A DNA stretch of 64,000 bases from Qaidamihabitans albus (GTDB taxonomy: Bacteria; Actinomycetota; Actinomycetes; Mycobacteriales; Pseudonocardiaceae). The stretch lies in the NCBI RefSeq assembly GCF_016464705.1, contig NZ_JAEHOB010000005.1:124001-188000 (forward strand), given 5' to 3'. Shown here one piece after another: positions 37,329-45,916 of this stretch. The notes beneath the pieces are model-generated. The model was not told where the DNA came from and searched no databases. It saw only the letters and a program-made list of their open reading frames with translations. The translations under genes were made by a program, and so were the position numbers. Position 1 is the first letter of the stretch, and each line of letters begins with the position of its first letter.

Positions 37329-38468
37329 GTGGACCTTGAGCTGGACGCGCACGCGCTGGCGTTCCGCGAGGAGGTGCGGGAATGGCTGGCGGACAACGTT
37401 CCCCGCGAGCCGCTGGCGTCCTTCGACACGGCCGAGGGCTTCGCGCAGCACCGCGACTGGGAGGCCACGCTCGCCGCCGCGCGGCTTTCCGCCGTGTCGT
37501 GGCCGGAGGAGTACGGCGGCCGGGACGCCGGGCTGCTGGAATGGCTGCTGTTCGAGGAGGAGTACTACGCGGCGGGCGCGCCGGGCCGGGTCAACCAGAA
37601 CGGCCTGTTCATGCTCGCGCCGACACTGTTCTCGCACGGCACATCCGAGCAGCGGCGGCGCATCCTGCCGCCGATGGCCCGCGGCGAGCAGGTGTGGGCG
37701 CAGGCGTGGTCCGAACCGGACGCTGGCAGCGACATCGCCGCCCTGCGCAGCACGGCCACCCGCACCGAGGGCGGCTGGCTGCTGTCCGGGCAGAAGACGT
37801 GGAGCTCGCGGGCCGCGTTCGCCGACCGCGCGTTCGGCCTGTTCCGCAGCGACCCGGACGGTGAGCGGCACCGCGGGCTGACCTACCTCATGGTGGACCT
37901 GCGGGCGGAGGGTGTGCGCGTGCGCCCGATCGCGCAGCTGGACGGTGAGCCGGGCTTCGCCGAGATCTTCTTCGACGGGGCTTTCGTGCCGGACTCCGAC
38001 GTGATCGGCCAGCCGGGGGACGGCTGGCGGGTGGCGATGACGACGGCCAACAACGAGCGCGGCCTCTCCCTGCGCAGCCCCGGCCGGTTCCTCGCGGCGG
38101 CCGACCGGCTGGTGGACCTGTGGTGCCGCCGGGGCGATCCGGCCGACACCGCGCTGGCCGGGCGGGTGGTGGACGCGTGGATCGGCGCGCGGGCGTACCA
38201 GCTCTACACGTTCGGCACCGTCACCCGGCTCGCCGAGGGAGCGACGCTCGGCCCGGAGTCCAGCGTGAACAAGGTGTTCTGGTCGCACCTCGACGTGGCA
38301 CTGCACGAGACCGCGCTCGACCTGCTCGGCCCCGAGGCGGAGCTGCGCGGCGAATGGCTGGACGGCTGGCTGTTCTCCCTCGCCGGACCGATCTACGGCG
38401 GCACCGACCAGATCCAGCGGAACACGGTCGCGGAGCGGCTGCTCGGACTGCCGAGGGGGCCACGATGA
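37329..38468 (+). CDS. fadE31: Acyl-CoA dehydrogenase FadE31
   Basis: A 379-residue flavoprotein of the steroid ACAD clade. The FAD/acyl blocks WSEPDAGSDIA (about 127-137), SGQKTWSSRAA and C-terminal IYGGTDQIQRNTVAERLLGLP are intact. It is followed by two shorter ACAD genes, as in fadE31-32-33 (Rv3562-3564), and steroid ACADs commonly work as heteromers of a full-length and a partner chain. The GTG start at 37329 lies three bases after the crotonase stop, and the gene overlaps fadE32 by ATGA. Confidence 0.9.
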   Translation: MDLELDAHALAFREEVREWLADNVPREPLASFDTAEGFAQHRDWEATLAAARLSAVSWPEEYGGRDAGLLEWLLFEEEYYAAGAPGRVNQNGLFMLAPTLFSHGTSEQRRRILPPMARGEQVWAQAWSEPDAGSDIAALRSTATRTEGGWLLSGQKTWSSRAAFADRAFGLFRSDPDGERHRGLTYLMVDLRAEGVRVRPIAQLDGEPGFAEIFFDGAFVPDSDVIGQPGDGWRVAMTTANNERGLSLRSPGRFLAAADRLVDLWCRRGDPADTALAGRVVDAWIGARAYQLYTFGTVTRLAEGATLGPESSVNKVFWSHLDVALHETALDLLGPEAELRGEWLDGWLFSLAGPIYGGTDQIQRNTVAERLLGLPRGPR

Positions 38469-39463
38469 GGTTCGCGTTCTCCGCCGAGCAACGGCAGTTC
38501 GGCACCAGCCTGGACGACCTGTTGTCCGATGTGGACGTCGAGTCGGCCGCCCGGCGCTGGGCGGCGGGCGAGCACGAGCCCGGGCTCAAGCTCTGGTGGC
38601 GGCTGGCCGAGATCGGCGTGCCCGCGCTGGCGGTGCCCGAGCACCGGGACGGTCTCGGCGCGGGCGCGGTGGACGTGGCGCTGGCGTTCGAGCGGCTCGG
38701 CTATCACGGCGTGCCGGGCCCGTGGGTGGACACCGCCGCGGTGCTTCCGGCACTGCTCGACGACGAGCTGCTGGCCGGGGTCGCCGCCGGGGAGACGCTC
38801 GCGTCGCTGCGCTGGGACCCGCACGTGCCGTACGCGCTGGACGCCGACGTCGCCGACACGCGGATCGCGGTCGAGGACGGCACGCTGCGGGTGTTCACCC
38901 CCGGCCGGCGGCTCTCCTCGGTGGCGCAGGCGCGCCGGCTGTTCGGCAGCACCGTGGGTGATGCGATCGCCACCTGCGCCGACACCGGGCGCGCGTTCGA
39001 CTGGGGTGTGCTGGCGACCTCGGCACAGCTGCTCGGCGCGGGCCGGTGGCTGCTGGAGCGGTCCGTGGAGTACGCCCGCCAGCGCAGGCAGTACGGCAGG
39101 GCGATCGGCGAGTACCAGGCGATCAAGCACCTGCTCGCGGACGTGGCCACCCGGCTGGAGCTGGCGGAGCCGTTGCTCTACGGCGCGGCGGTGGCGATGG
39201 CCGCGGGCGGGAAGAACGTCGAGAACCTTGGCCGCGGACACCTCGCGCGCGACGTGTCCGCGGCCAAGGTCGCGGCGGCCGACGCGGCGTATCTCGCGGC
39301 GCGCACCGGACTGCAGGTGCACGGCGCGATCGGCTACACCGCGGAGCATCCGCTGGGCCGGTGGCTGGCCACGGTGCGGGCGCTGGCGGGAGCGTGGGGC
39401 ACGCAGGCGTTCCACCGCCGCCGGGTGCTCGGCGCGGTCACAGCGGGCAGGCGGAGCCGATGA
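38465..39463 (+). CDS. fadE32: Acyl-CoA dehydrogenase FadE32 (short subunit)
   Basis: A 332-residue ACAD-like chain. The N-terminal helical domain (FSAEQRQFGTSLDDLL) and C-terminal domain with QYGRAIGEYQAIKHLLADVA and LQVHGAIGYTAEHPLGRW are present. The middle beta domain lacks the usual SEPxAGSD block, indicating a shortened partner subunit that completes a heteromeric enzyme. Start and stop overlap both neighbours by four bases. The FadE32 name follows gene order and length. Confidence 0.87.
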   Translation: MRFAFSAEQRQFGTSLDDLLSDVDVESAARRWAAGEHEPGLKLWWRLAEIGVPALAVPEHRDGLGAGAVDVALAFERLGYHGVPGPWVDTAAVLPALLDDELLAGVAAGETLASLRWDPHVPYALDADVADTRIAVEDGTLRVFTPGRRLSSVAQARRLFGSTVGDAIATCADTGRAFDWGVLATSAQLLGAGRWLLERSVEYARQRRQYGRAIGEYQAIKHLLADVATRLELAEPLLYGAAVAMAAGGKNVENLGRGHLARDVSAAKVAAADAAYLAARTGLQVHGAIGYTAEHPLGRWLATVRALAGAWGTQAFHRRRVLGAVTAGRRSR

Positions 39464-40506
39464 CGTTCACCGACGAGCAGCGGGCGTTGCGCGCCGCCGT
39501 GCGCGCGGTCCTGGAACGAGAGCCGGGCACGGCGTGGGCGGTGCTGTGCGAGCAGGTCGGCGTGGCGGGCCTGCCGGTCCCCGAACGCTACGGCGGGTTC
39601 GGCGCGGGACTGCCCGAGATCGCCGTGGTGGCCGAGGAACTGGGCCGGACGCTGACCCCGTGCCCGTTCCTGGGGTCCACCGTGCTCGCCTCGTACGCCC
39701 TCGTCGCCTCGGGCGACGACGCGGCCTGCGCACGGCTGCTGCCCGGACTCGCCGAGGGCCGCACCACCGCGGCGCTGGCCTGGGTGGGCGAGGCGGGCCG
39801 CTGGGACCCCGGCACGGTGGCCTGCACGGCCCGCGACGGGCTCCTCGACGGCACGGCGCACTACGTCGTCGACGGTGAAGCCGCCGACCTGCTGCTCGTC
39901 GCCGCGGGCACGGGCAGCACGGTCGGCCTGTTCGAGGTGGACCCCGACCTGGACGGCGTGCGCCGCACCCGCTCCCCCGGTATGGACCAGACCCGTGCGC
40001 TCGCGGTCGTGGAACTGGCACGGGCGCGCGGAACACGGCTGGGCGGCGGCGACTTCCGCGCCGCACTGGGCCGCGCGCGGGACGCCGCGTGCGTCGCGCT
40101 GGCCGCGGAGCAGGCCGGGGCGGCGGCACGGGCGCTGGAGATCACCGTCGAGTACACCAAGCAGCGCAGGCAGTTCGGCAGGCCGATCGGTGGCTTCCAG
40201 GCGCTCAAGCACCGGATGGCCGATCTGTACGTGTTCAGCGAGACGGCCCGCTCGGCGGCGTACGCGGCGGCGGAGGCGGCGGAGGCGGATCGCCCGCGGC
40301 TCGCGGCCGTCGCCAAGGCGTACTGCTCGGAGGCGTTCTCGGCGGTGGCGGCCGAGATGATCCAGTTGCACGGCGGGATCGCGATCACGTGGGAGCACGA
40401 CGCGCACCGCTACCTCAAGCGGGCGCACGGCACCGCGCAACTGCTCGGGCAGCCGCACGAGCACCTGGCCCGCATCCCCGCCCTCGTCGGTGCCGCGGCG
40501 GGTTAG
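39460..40506 (+). CDS. fadE33: Acyl-CoA dehydrogenase FadE33 (short subunit)
   Basis: A 348-residue ACAD-like chain of the same short class as FadE32. QFGRPIGGFQALKHRMADLY (about 243-262) and MIQLHGGIAITWEHDAHRYLKR mark the C-terminal helical domain; the beta domain again lacks a standard SEPxAGSD block. It is the last gene of the fadD3-crotonase-fadE31-32-33 operon, which ends just before palindrome copy H. It probably forms a heteromer with FadE31 or FadE32, by analogy with ChsE1-ChsE2. Confidence 0.87.
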   Translation: MTFTDEQRALRAAVRAVLEREPGTAWAVLCEQVGVAGLPVPERYGGFGAGLPEIAVVAEELGRTLTPCPFLGSTVLASYALVASGDDAACARLLPGLAEGRTTAALAWVGEAGRWDPGTVACTARDGLLDGTAHYVVDGEAADLLLVAAGTGSTVGLFEVDPDLDGVRRTRSPGMDQTRALAVVELARARGTRLGGGDFRAALGRARDAACVALAAEQAGAAARALEITVEYTKQRRQFGRPIGGFQALKHRMADLYVFSETARSAAYAAAEAAEADRPRLAAVAKAYCSEAFSAVAAEMIQLHGGIAITWEHDAHRYLKRAHGTAQLLGQPHEHLARIPALVGAAAG

Positions 40507-40519
40507 CAGCCTGCTCCGG

Positions 40520-40576
40520 TCGTGAGTGAGGAGCCGTGTTCTAACTCGTGTGCGCACTCACGAGGAGTGACCAGGC
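40520..40576. repeat. Dispersed palindrome, copy H
   Basis: TCGTGAGTG (40520-40528) and CACTCACGAG (40555-40564) with centre GTGTTCTAACTC, followed by a TGACCAGGC flank. It lies 13 bases after the fadE33 stop and just upstream of the ArsR promoter. Confidence 0.82.
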
Positions 40577-40593
40577 ACAATGCCGTGCGTTCC

Positions 40594-40623
40594 TTGACAG
40601 GCAAGTTGTGACTTGCCTATAAC
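40594..40623 (+). promoter_or_regulatory. Consensus promoter with overlapping operator for the ArsR-VOC pair
   Basis: TTGACA (40594-40599) and TATAAC (40618-40623) are 18 bases apart. The spacer is filled by the perfect inverted repeat AGGCAAGT-TGTG-ACTTGCCT (40599-40618). The GTG at 40631 follows the -10 by seven bases, so the mRNA is probably leaderless. An ArsR dimer on this palindrome would block polymerase directly. Confidence 0.75.
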
Positions 40624-40630
40624 TGTGCCC

Positions 40631-40927
40631 GTGGACTCCGACCCCGACCTGTTCAAGGCCATCGGCGACGCGACGCGACGCACCATCCTGGACGAGCTGA
40701 CCGACAGGGACGGTCAGACGCTGTTCGAGATCTGTGGCCGGCTGACCATGAAGCACGGCCTGGCCTCGTCGCGCCAGGCCATCTCGCAGCACCTCGCGGT
40801 GCTCGAGCAGGCCGGCCTGGTGCACACCCGGCGGCAGGGCCGGTACAAGTTCCACCACATCGACACGAGCCCGCTGCGCTCGATCGTCGAGCGGTGGCCC
40901 ATCGACCGAGAGGAACCGAACCCGTGA
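40631..40927 (+). CDS. ArsR-family winged-helix repressor
   Basis: A 98-residue one-domain regulator: DPDLFKAIGDATRRTILDEL opens the winged helix and SSRQAISQHLAVLEQAGLV is the recognition helix. There is no Cys pair for metal sensing, typical of the SdpR-like non-metal ArsR group found next to VOC or SRPBCC genes. GTG 40631 is preferred to upstream TTG and GTG codons because it sits at the predicted transcription start. The stop overlaps the VOC gene by GTGA. It probably represses its own operon through the spacer palindrome. Confidence 0.85.
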   Translation: MDSDPDLFKAIGDATRRTILDELTDRDGQTLFEICGRLTMKHGLASSRQAISQHLAVLEQAGLVHTRRQGRYKFHHIDTSPLRSIVERWPIDREEPNP

Positions 40928-41313
40928 TCCGCATCAACATCACCAGCGTGTTCGTCGACGACCAGGCCAAGGCGCTTGCGTTCTACACCGAGAAGCTGGG
41001 GTTCATCAAGAAGACCGACGAGCCCGCCGGCGGGGCCCGCTGGCTCACCGTGGTCTCCCCCGCCGACCCGGGCGGCGTCGAGCTGCTGCTGGAGCCGGAC
41101 GGCCACCCTGCGGCGGGCCCGTTCAAGAAGGCACTGGTCGACGACGGCATCCCGTTCACCCAGTTCGCCGTCGACGACGTGTACGCCGAGGTCGAGCGGC
41201 TCAAGGGGCTGGGCGTCGAGTTCACCCAGGACGCGACCGACCTGGGGCCGGTGGTCACCGCCGTCTTCGACGACACCTGCGGCAACCTGATCCAGCTCGC
41301 CGCCATGAAGTAG
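40924..41313 (+). CDS. VOC/glyoxalase-fold protein controlled by ArsR
   Basis: A 129-residue single VOC domain: ITSVFVDDQAKALAFYTEKLG at the start and FDDTCGNLIQLAAM at the end are standard first and last motifs. A glyoxalase, fosfomycin- or bleomycin-resistance-like or dioxygenase role cannot be separated by sequence. It is coupled to the ArsR gene by GTGA, so it is expected to be induced when the repressor releases its operator. The ligand is unknown. Confidence 0.82.
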   Translation: MIRINITSVFVDDQAKALAFYTEKLGFIKKTDEPAGGARWLTVVSPADPGGVELLLEPDGHPAAGPFKKALVDDGIPFTQFAVDDVYAEVERLKGLGVEFTQDATDLGPVVTAVFDDTCGNLIQLAAMK

Positions 41314-41434
41314 TCGCTCATCCCGGCGGCGAACCCCGGGCCGGCTGGTTCGCCGCCGCTTCCGATCCAGCCCTGCCGGCCGCGTGGGGGGCCATTCCGG
41401 ATCGGCGCGCCCGCACAGCACCCACGAAGCGGTC

Positions 41435-43030
41435 ATGGCTGCCATGGTGGGGCACATGTTGGCAGCACGCCGGTTTCTTCCCCGCAGGCCGTTGCTCGTC
41501 ATCACGCTCGTGGCGCTCGCCGCGGCAGGGTCACTCGTCGCGCTGGCCTTCTCGGCGCGTGCCGACCTCACGGTATCCGGGCTGTCCGACGGTGCCGTCG
41601 TCGCGCCCGCGGCACTGCGCGAGGTGGCCGTCACCACCGGCGGTGACCTCGACCGGGTCGAGGTTCTGCTGGACGACTCGGCCGTACCGGTCCGGCAGGA
41701 GGGCGACCGCCTGCTGCTGGACGTTGGGGAGCCTGCCGAGGGTGAGCACACCCTCGCCGTCCGGCTGCCGGCCGGGGTGGCGCCGCTGCCCGGCAGCGAG
41801 ACGGTGCTCGACTTCACGGTGGACGCCACGCCACCGGCGCTGGAGATCGAGCCGGTGGAACCCGTCGAGCCCGGCGAACCCGGTGCCGTGCGCGGCTCCG
41901 CGCGCGGAGCCGACTCCGTGCGGGCCGGGAGCGAACCGGTGGCCGTCGCCGACGACGGCACGTTCACCGTGCCGGTCCCGCCGGGCACGGGCAGGGTCAC
42001 GGTCGAGGCCAGGGACGCGGCAGGCAACACGGCGGCCGAGGACGTCGTGCTGCCCGTGCGGCACCCGGGGATGCGTGCCGTGCACATGACCGCGATGGCG
42101 TGGGCGAGCCCGGCGCTGCGCGAGCCGGTGCTGCGGCTGGCCAGGGAGAACCGGATCGACACGGTTCAGCTGGACATCAAGGACGAGAGCGGCGAGATCG
42201 GCTACGCGTCGCAGGTGCCGCTGGCTCAGGAGATCGGCGCGGCACGCGGGCACTACGACGCCAGGGCCGCACTCGGCCAACTGCACGAGGCCGGCCTGCG
42301 CGTGGTGGGCAGGGTGGTCGCGTTCCGCGATCCCATCCTCGCCGAGGCCTCGTGGCACGGCGGTCACCGGGAGCGGGTCATCCAGCAGGCCGACGGCACG
42401 GCCTGGACCGGCGGCTACGGCGAGTACGCCTTCACCAACTTCGCCGACCCGGCCGTGCGCGGCTACAACGTGGCGCTCGCCGCGGAAGCCGCCGAGCTGG
42501 GCTTCGACGAGATCCTCTACGACTACATCCGCCGCCCGGAGGGCTTGCTGTCGCAGATGCGGGTTCCCGGCCTCGGCACCAGCCCGGAGGAGGCGATCGC
42601 CGGTTTCCTCGAACAGACCCGGCCCGCGCTGCGCGAGCACGGGGCGCTGCTGGGCGCATCGGTGTTCGGCATAGCCGCCGACCGGCCGGAGCTCGTCGCG
42701 CAGGACATTCCGAGCATGGCCGAGCACGCCGACTACATCGCGCCGATGGTCTACCCCTCGCACTGGGGGCCGGGCGAGTACGGGGTCGAGGACCCCGAAC
42801 GGCAGCCCTACCAGATCACCGCCCGGTCGCTGGCCGCCTTCGCGCGGAAGGTGCAGGGGAGCCCGCACACCGAGGTGATTCCGTGGCTGCAGGCGTTCAG
42901 CATGCAGGTGCGGTACGGGCCGCGCGAGATCCAGGCGCAGATCAAGGCGGCCGAGGACAACGGCATGGACTCCTTCATCCTGTGGGACCCGCGCTGCCGC
43001 TACGACCCGCAGGCCCTCCGGCCGCGGTGA
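41435..43030 (+). CDS. Membrane-anchored DUF4015 glycoside-hydrolase-like protein
   Basis: A 531-residue extracytoplasmic protein. A hydrophobic anchor (about 19-40) precedes two beta-sandwich-like repeats (to about 200), then a TIM-barrel DUF4015 domain with VQLDIKDESGEIGY, FDEILYDYIRRPEG and YIAPMVYPSHWGPGEY. These acidic residues and the YPSHW loop are characteristic of this putative glycosidase family. The natural glycan is unknown. Several ATGs are possible: 41435 (chosen), 41444 and 41456, the last having GGTGGGG upstream. Confidence 0.78.
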   Translation: MAAMVGHMLAARRFLPRRPLLVITLVALAAAGSLVALAFSARADLTVSGLSDGAVVAPAALREVAVTTGGDLDRVEVLLDDSAVPVRQEGDRLLLDVGEPAEGEHTLAVRLPAGVAPLPGSETVLDFTVDATPPALEIEPVEPVEPGEPGAVRGSARGADSVRAGSEPVAVADDGTFTVPVPPGTGRVTVEARDAAGNTAAEDVVLPVRHPGMRAVHMTAMAWASPALREPVLRLARENRIDTVQLDIKDESGEIGYASQVPLAQEIGAARGHYDARAALGQLHEAGLRVVGRVVAFRDPILAEASWHGGHRERVIQQADGTAWTGGYGEYAFTNFADPAVRGYNVALAAEAAELGFDEILYDYIRRPEGLLSQMRVPGLGTSPEEAIAGFLEQTRPALREHGALLGASVFGIAADRPELVAQDIPSMAEHADYIAPMVYPSHWGPGEYGVEDPERQPYQITARSLAAFARKVQGSPHTEVIPWLQAFSMQVRYGPREIQAQIKAAEDNGMDSFILWDPRCRYDPQALRPR

Positions 43031-43039
43031 GCGGCGCGG

Positions 43040-43792
43040 TCAGCCGCGGCCGATGAACGGCATGGCCGTGGCCGTGATCGTGAGGAACTGGACGTTGGCC
43101 GAGAGCGGCAGCCCGGCCAGGTGGAGCACGGCCTCCGCAACGTGCCGGGCTTCGAACGTGGGCTCCGGCCGCACGCTGCCGTCGGCCTGCTTCGCGCCGG
43201 CGGCGATACCCGCCGTCATGTCCGTGGCGGCGTTGCCGATGTCGATCTGCCCGCACGCGATGTCGAACGCCCTGCCGTCCAGGGAGATCGACTTGGTCAG
43301 CCCGGTGACCGCGTGTTTCGTGGCCGTGTACGCGACGCTCTCCGGGCGCGGGCTGTGCGCGGAGACGGAGCCGTTGTTGATGATCCGCCCGCCCCGCGGC
43401 CGCTGGGCCTTCATCATCCGCACCGCCTGCTGCGCGCACAGGAACATCCCCGTGAGGTTGACGTCGACCGTCCGCCGCCAGTCGTCCACCGGCAGCGTGT
43501 CGACCGAGCCCGGCACGCCGAAGGTCCCGGCGTTGTTGAAGAGCAGGTCGAGGCGGCCCCACCGCTCCCGGACCTCGCCGAACAGGGCGGCGACGGCATC
43601 GGCGTCGGTGACATCGGTCGGCACGACAAGAGCGCCGGTGGCCTCCGTGTCCTCCGTGGCCGTCTCCCGCAGCGGCTCGGCCCGCCGCCCGGCCAGCGCC
43701 ACCCGGTAGCCGGCCGCCAGCAGCGCCGTCGCGACCTCCCTGCCGATCCCGGAACCGGCTCCGGTCACCACCGCCACCTGATCATCCGCCAT
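43040..43792 (-). CDS. SDR oxidoreductase
   Basis: A 250-residue classical SDR with [11 protein letters not shown] (about 10-20), NNAGTFG, the Ser in [11 protein letters not shown] and catalytic YTATK. It is the last gene of the minus-strand Ldh2-MFS-SDR-SDR group, eight bases after the frameshifted SDR. The likely substrate is a small hydroxy acid or sugar derivative, inferred only from the neighbours. It is convergent with the DUF4015 gene. Confidence 0.82.
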   Translation of the reverse strand: MADDQVAVVTGAGSGIGREVATALLAAGYRVALAGRRAEPLRETATEDTEATGALVVPTDVTDADAVAALFGEVRERWGRLDLLFNNAGTFGVPGSVDTLPVDDWRRTVDVNLTGMFLCAQQAVRMMKAQRPRGGRIINNGSVSAHSPRPESVAYTATKHAVTGLTKSISLDGRAFDIACGQIDIGNAATDMTAGIAAGAKQADGSVRPEPTFEARHVAEAVLHLAGLPLSANVQFLTITATAMPFIGRG

Positions 43793-43799
43793 GCGCTCA

Positions 43800-44563
43800 C
43801 TAGTACCGCACGTGCTTGCCGCCGTCCACGATCACGGCCTCGCCGGTGACCATGTCCATCGCGAGCAGGCCGAGCACGGCCTGCGCCACGTGCTCGGGCC
43901 CGGACGTGCGCCGCAGCGGCACCGACTCCCGTTCGGCGCGGGCACGCTCGGCGAAGCCCTCGGCCCGTGCAGGCCGGCCTGCCAGCGCGTGGCCACCGTT
44001 CCCGGCGCCACCGCGTTCACCCGCACGTCGGGTGCCAACGCCACCGCCAGGTTCCGGGTCAGCTGCAGCAGGGCCGCCTTGCTGACGCCGTAGGCGATCG
44101 ACGAGCCTCCTGCGCGGTAGGCGGAGATCGAGGAGACGTTGACCACCGCCCCGCGGGCCTCCGCCAGCGGCGGCGCGAAGGCCCGCGCGCAGTGGAACGG
44201 ACCGAGCAGGTTGACGTCCAGCACGCGGTGCCACATCTCGTCGGTGAGGCCCGCGAGATCCTCGTGCGGCACCGCGTGCGTGAGACCGGCGTTGTTCACC
44301 AGCACGTCGACGCGGCCGAACTCGTCCAGCGCCCGGCGGGCCAGCTCCCGCACCTGGTCGTCGTCGGCCACGTCGGCCCGCTCCGCGATCGCGGGGCAGC
44401 CGAGCTGCCTCAGCTCGGCCACCACCGCACCGGCCTCGTCCGCCGACCGCGAGTAGTTCAGCACGATCCCGCCTGCGCCGGCGCGGGCCAAGGCGAGGGC
44501 CGTCGCCCTGCCGATCCCCGTCCCGCCGCCGGTGACCACCCCGACCGACCCGCTCAGGTCCAC
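43800..44563 (-). pseudogene. SDR oxidoreductase interrupted by a frameshift near 43980
   Basis: The first part from GTG 44563 reads a good SDR: TGGGTGIGRATA, NNAGLTH, SSISAYRAG and YGVSK, up to VAPGTVATRWQAG. Beyond about 43980 this frame becomes non-homologous, while another frame continues with the expected ending (RARAERESVPLRRTSGPEHV, then [15 protein letters not shown]) to a stop at 43800. A single-base change within GGCAGGCCGGCCTGC accounts for it. It may be a real lesion or a sequencing slip in a GC-rich run. It lies directly after the MFS gene. Confidence 0.8.
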
Positions 44564-44566
44564 CGC

Positions 44567-45916
44567 TCAGCTCTCCGCACGGACCCGCGCCGTGGCCACC
44601 TCGGGTGCCGTGATGTCCAGGTGCCTGGACTCCCGGGAGTACACGAACGCGACGAACGACACCACGGCCGTGAAGATGATCCAGACGGCGACGAGCCACG
44701 GGCGGCCACCGGCCTGGGTCAGCAGTGCGCTCGCGATCAGCGGCGAGAACCCGGCGAGCGCGGCCCCGAGCTCACGGGACGCGGCGAAGCCGCTGTAGCG
44801 CACGCGCGCGCCGAACAGCTCCGCGTAGAAGGCGGGCTGCACCGCGATCATCGGCGCGATACCGCCCGCGGTGGCGACGATGAGCGCCAGCCAGATCAGC
44901 GCGGGTTCCCTGGTGTCGAGCAACAGGAAGAACGGGAACGCGAACGCGGCCGTGAACACGACGCTGAACAGGTTGAGCGGCCTGCGGCCGATGCGGTCCG
45001 ACAGCGCGCCGTACACCGGCTGCAGGATGATCACGACGATGGTGAACGCGATCACGCCGGTCAGCGCGACCCACCGGGGCAGGCCGAGGGTCTCCTGGAT
45101 GTAGGCGATGGTGAACGTCGCGTAGATGTAGATCACCGCGGTGTCGCAGATGTGCGCGCCGATGCCGACGAGGAAGTTGCGGGGATAGCGCCGCAGCGCC
45201 TCGAACACCGGCAGCCGCACCATCCGCTGCTTGGCCGTCATCTGCCGGAACACCGGCGACTCGGCTACGCGCAGCCGCACGTACAGCGACACCGCGATGA
45301 GGGCGAAGCTGAGCAGGAACGGGATCCGCCAGGCCCAGCCGAGCAGGGTTTCCTCGGGCAGCAGGCCGACGATCAGGAACACCACCGTGCCCGAGAGCAG
45401 TCCGAGCTGGACGCCGGTCTGCGCGAACGAGGTGAAGAAGCCCCGCCTCTCGGCAGGCGCGTGCTCGGCCAGCAGCGTGGAGGCCCCACCGAACTCGGCA
45501 CCGGCGCCGAGGCCCTGGCACACGCGCATCGCGGTGAGCAGGATCGGGGCCGCGATGCCGATGCTGTCGTAGGTCGGCAGCAGGCCGATGATGCCCGTGG
45601 ACAGGCCCATGACCAGGGTGGTGAGCACGAGCGTGGCCCGCCGCCCGATGCGGTCGCCGAGATGGCCGAAGACGAACCCGCCCAGCGGCCGGAACAGGAA
45701 CGCGACACCGAACGTCGCGAATCCGACCAGTGTGCCGACGGCCGGGTCGAAGCTGGGGAAGAACAGGTCGTTGAACACCAGCGCGACGGCGGTGCCGTAG
45801 ATGAAGAAGTCGTACCACTCCAGCGCGGTGCCCACCACGGCGGCGCCAACCACGCGCCGGAGCTCTTTCGGTGCGGTCGGAGTAATGCCGTCCCCGTTGA
45901 CGGCCTGCGGCTTCAT
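44567..45916 (-). CDS. MFS transporter, metabolite:H+ symporter (MHS) family
   Basis: A 449-residue carrier with about 12 helices. The first helix motif LEWYDFFIYGTA and the loop GHLGDRIGRRATL (MFS motif A) identify the MHS group that takes up carboxylates, sugar acids or aromatic acids with protons (ShiA/KgtP/ProP relatives). It overlaps the Ldh2 gene by ATGA and is followed three bases later by an SDR, so uptake and oxidation of one organic acid is the natural reading. Substrate unknown. Confidence 0.87.
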   Translation of the reverse strand: MKPQAVNGDGITPTAPKELRRVVGAAVVGTALEWYDFFIYGTAVALVFNDLFFPSFDPAVGTLVGFATFGVAFLFRPLGGFVFGHLGDRIGRRATLVLTTLVMGLSTGIIGLLPTYDSIGIAAPILLTAMRVCQGLGAGAEFGGASTLLAEHAPAERRGFFTSFAQTGVQLGLLSGTVVFLIVGLLPEETLLGWAWRIPFLLSFALIAVSLYVRLRVAESPVFRQMTAKQRMVRLPVFEALRRYPRNFLVGIGAHICDTAVIYIYATFTIAYIQETLGLPRWVALTGVIAFTIVVIILQPVYGALSDRIGRRPLNLFSVVFTAAFAFPFFLLLDTREPALIWLALIVATAGGIAPMIAVQPAFYAELFGARVRYSGFAASRELGAALAGFSPLIASALLTQAGGRPWLVAVWIIFTAVVSFVAFVYSRESRHLDITAPEVATARVRAES

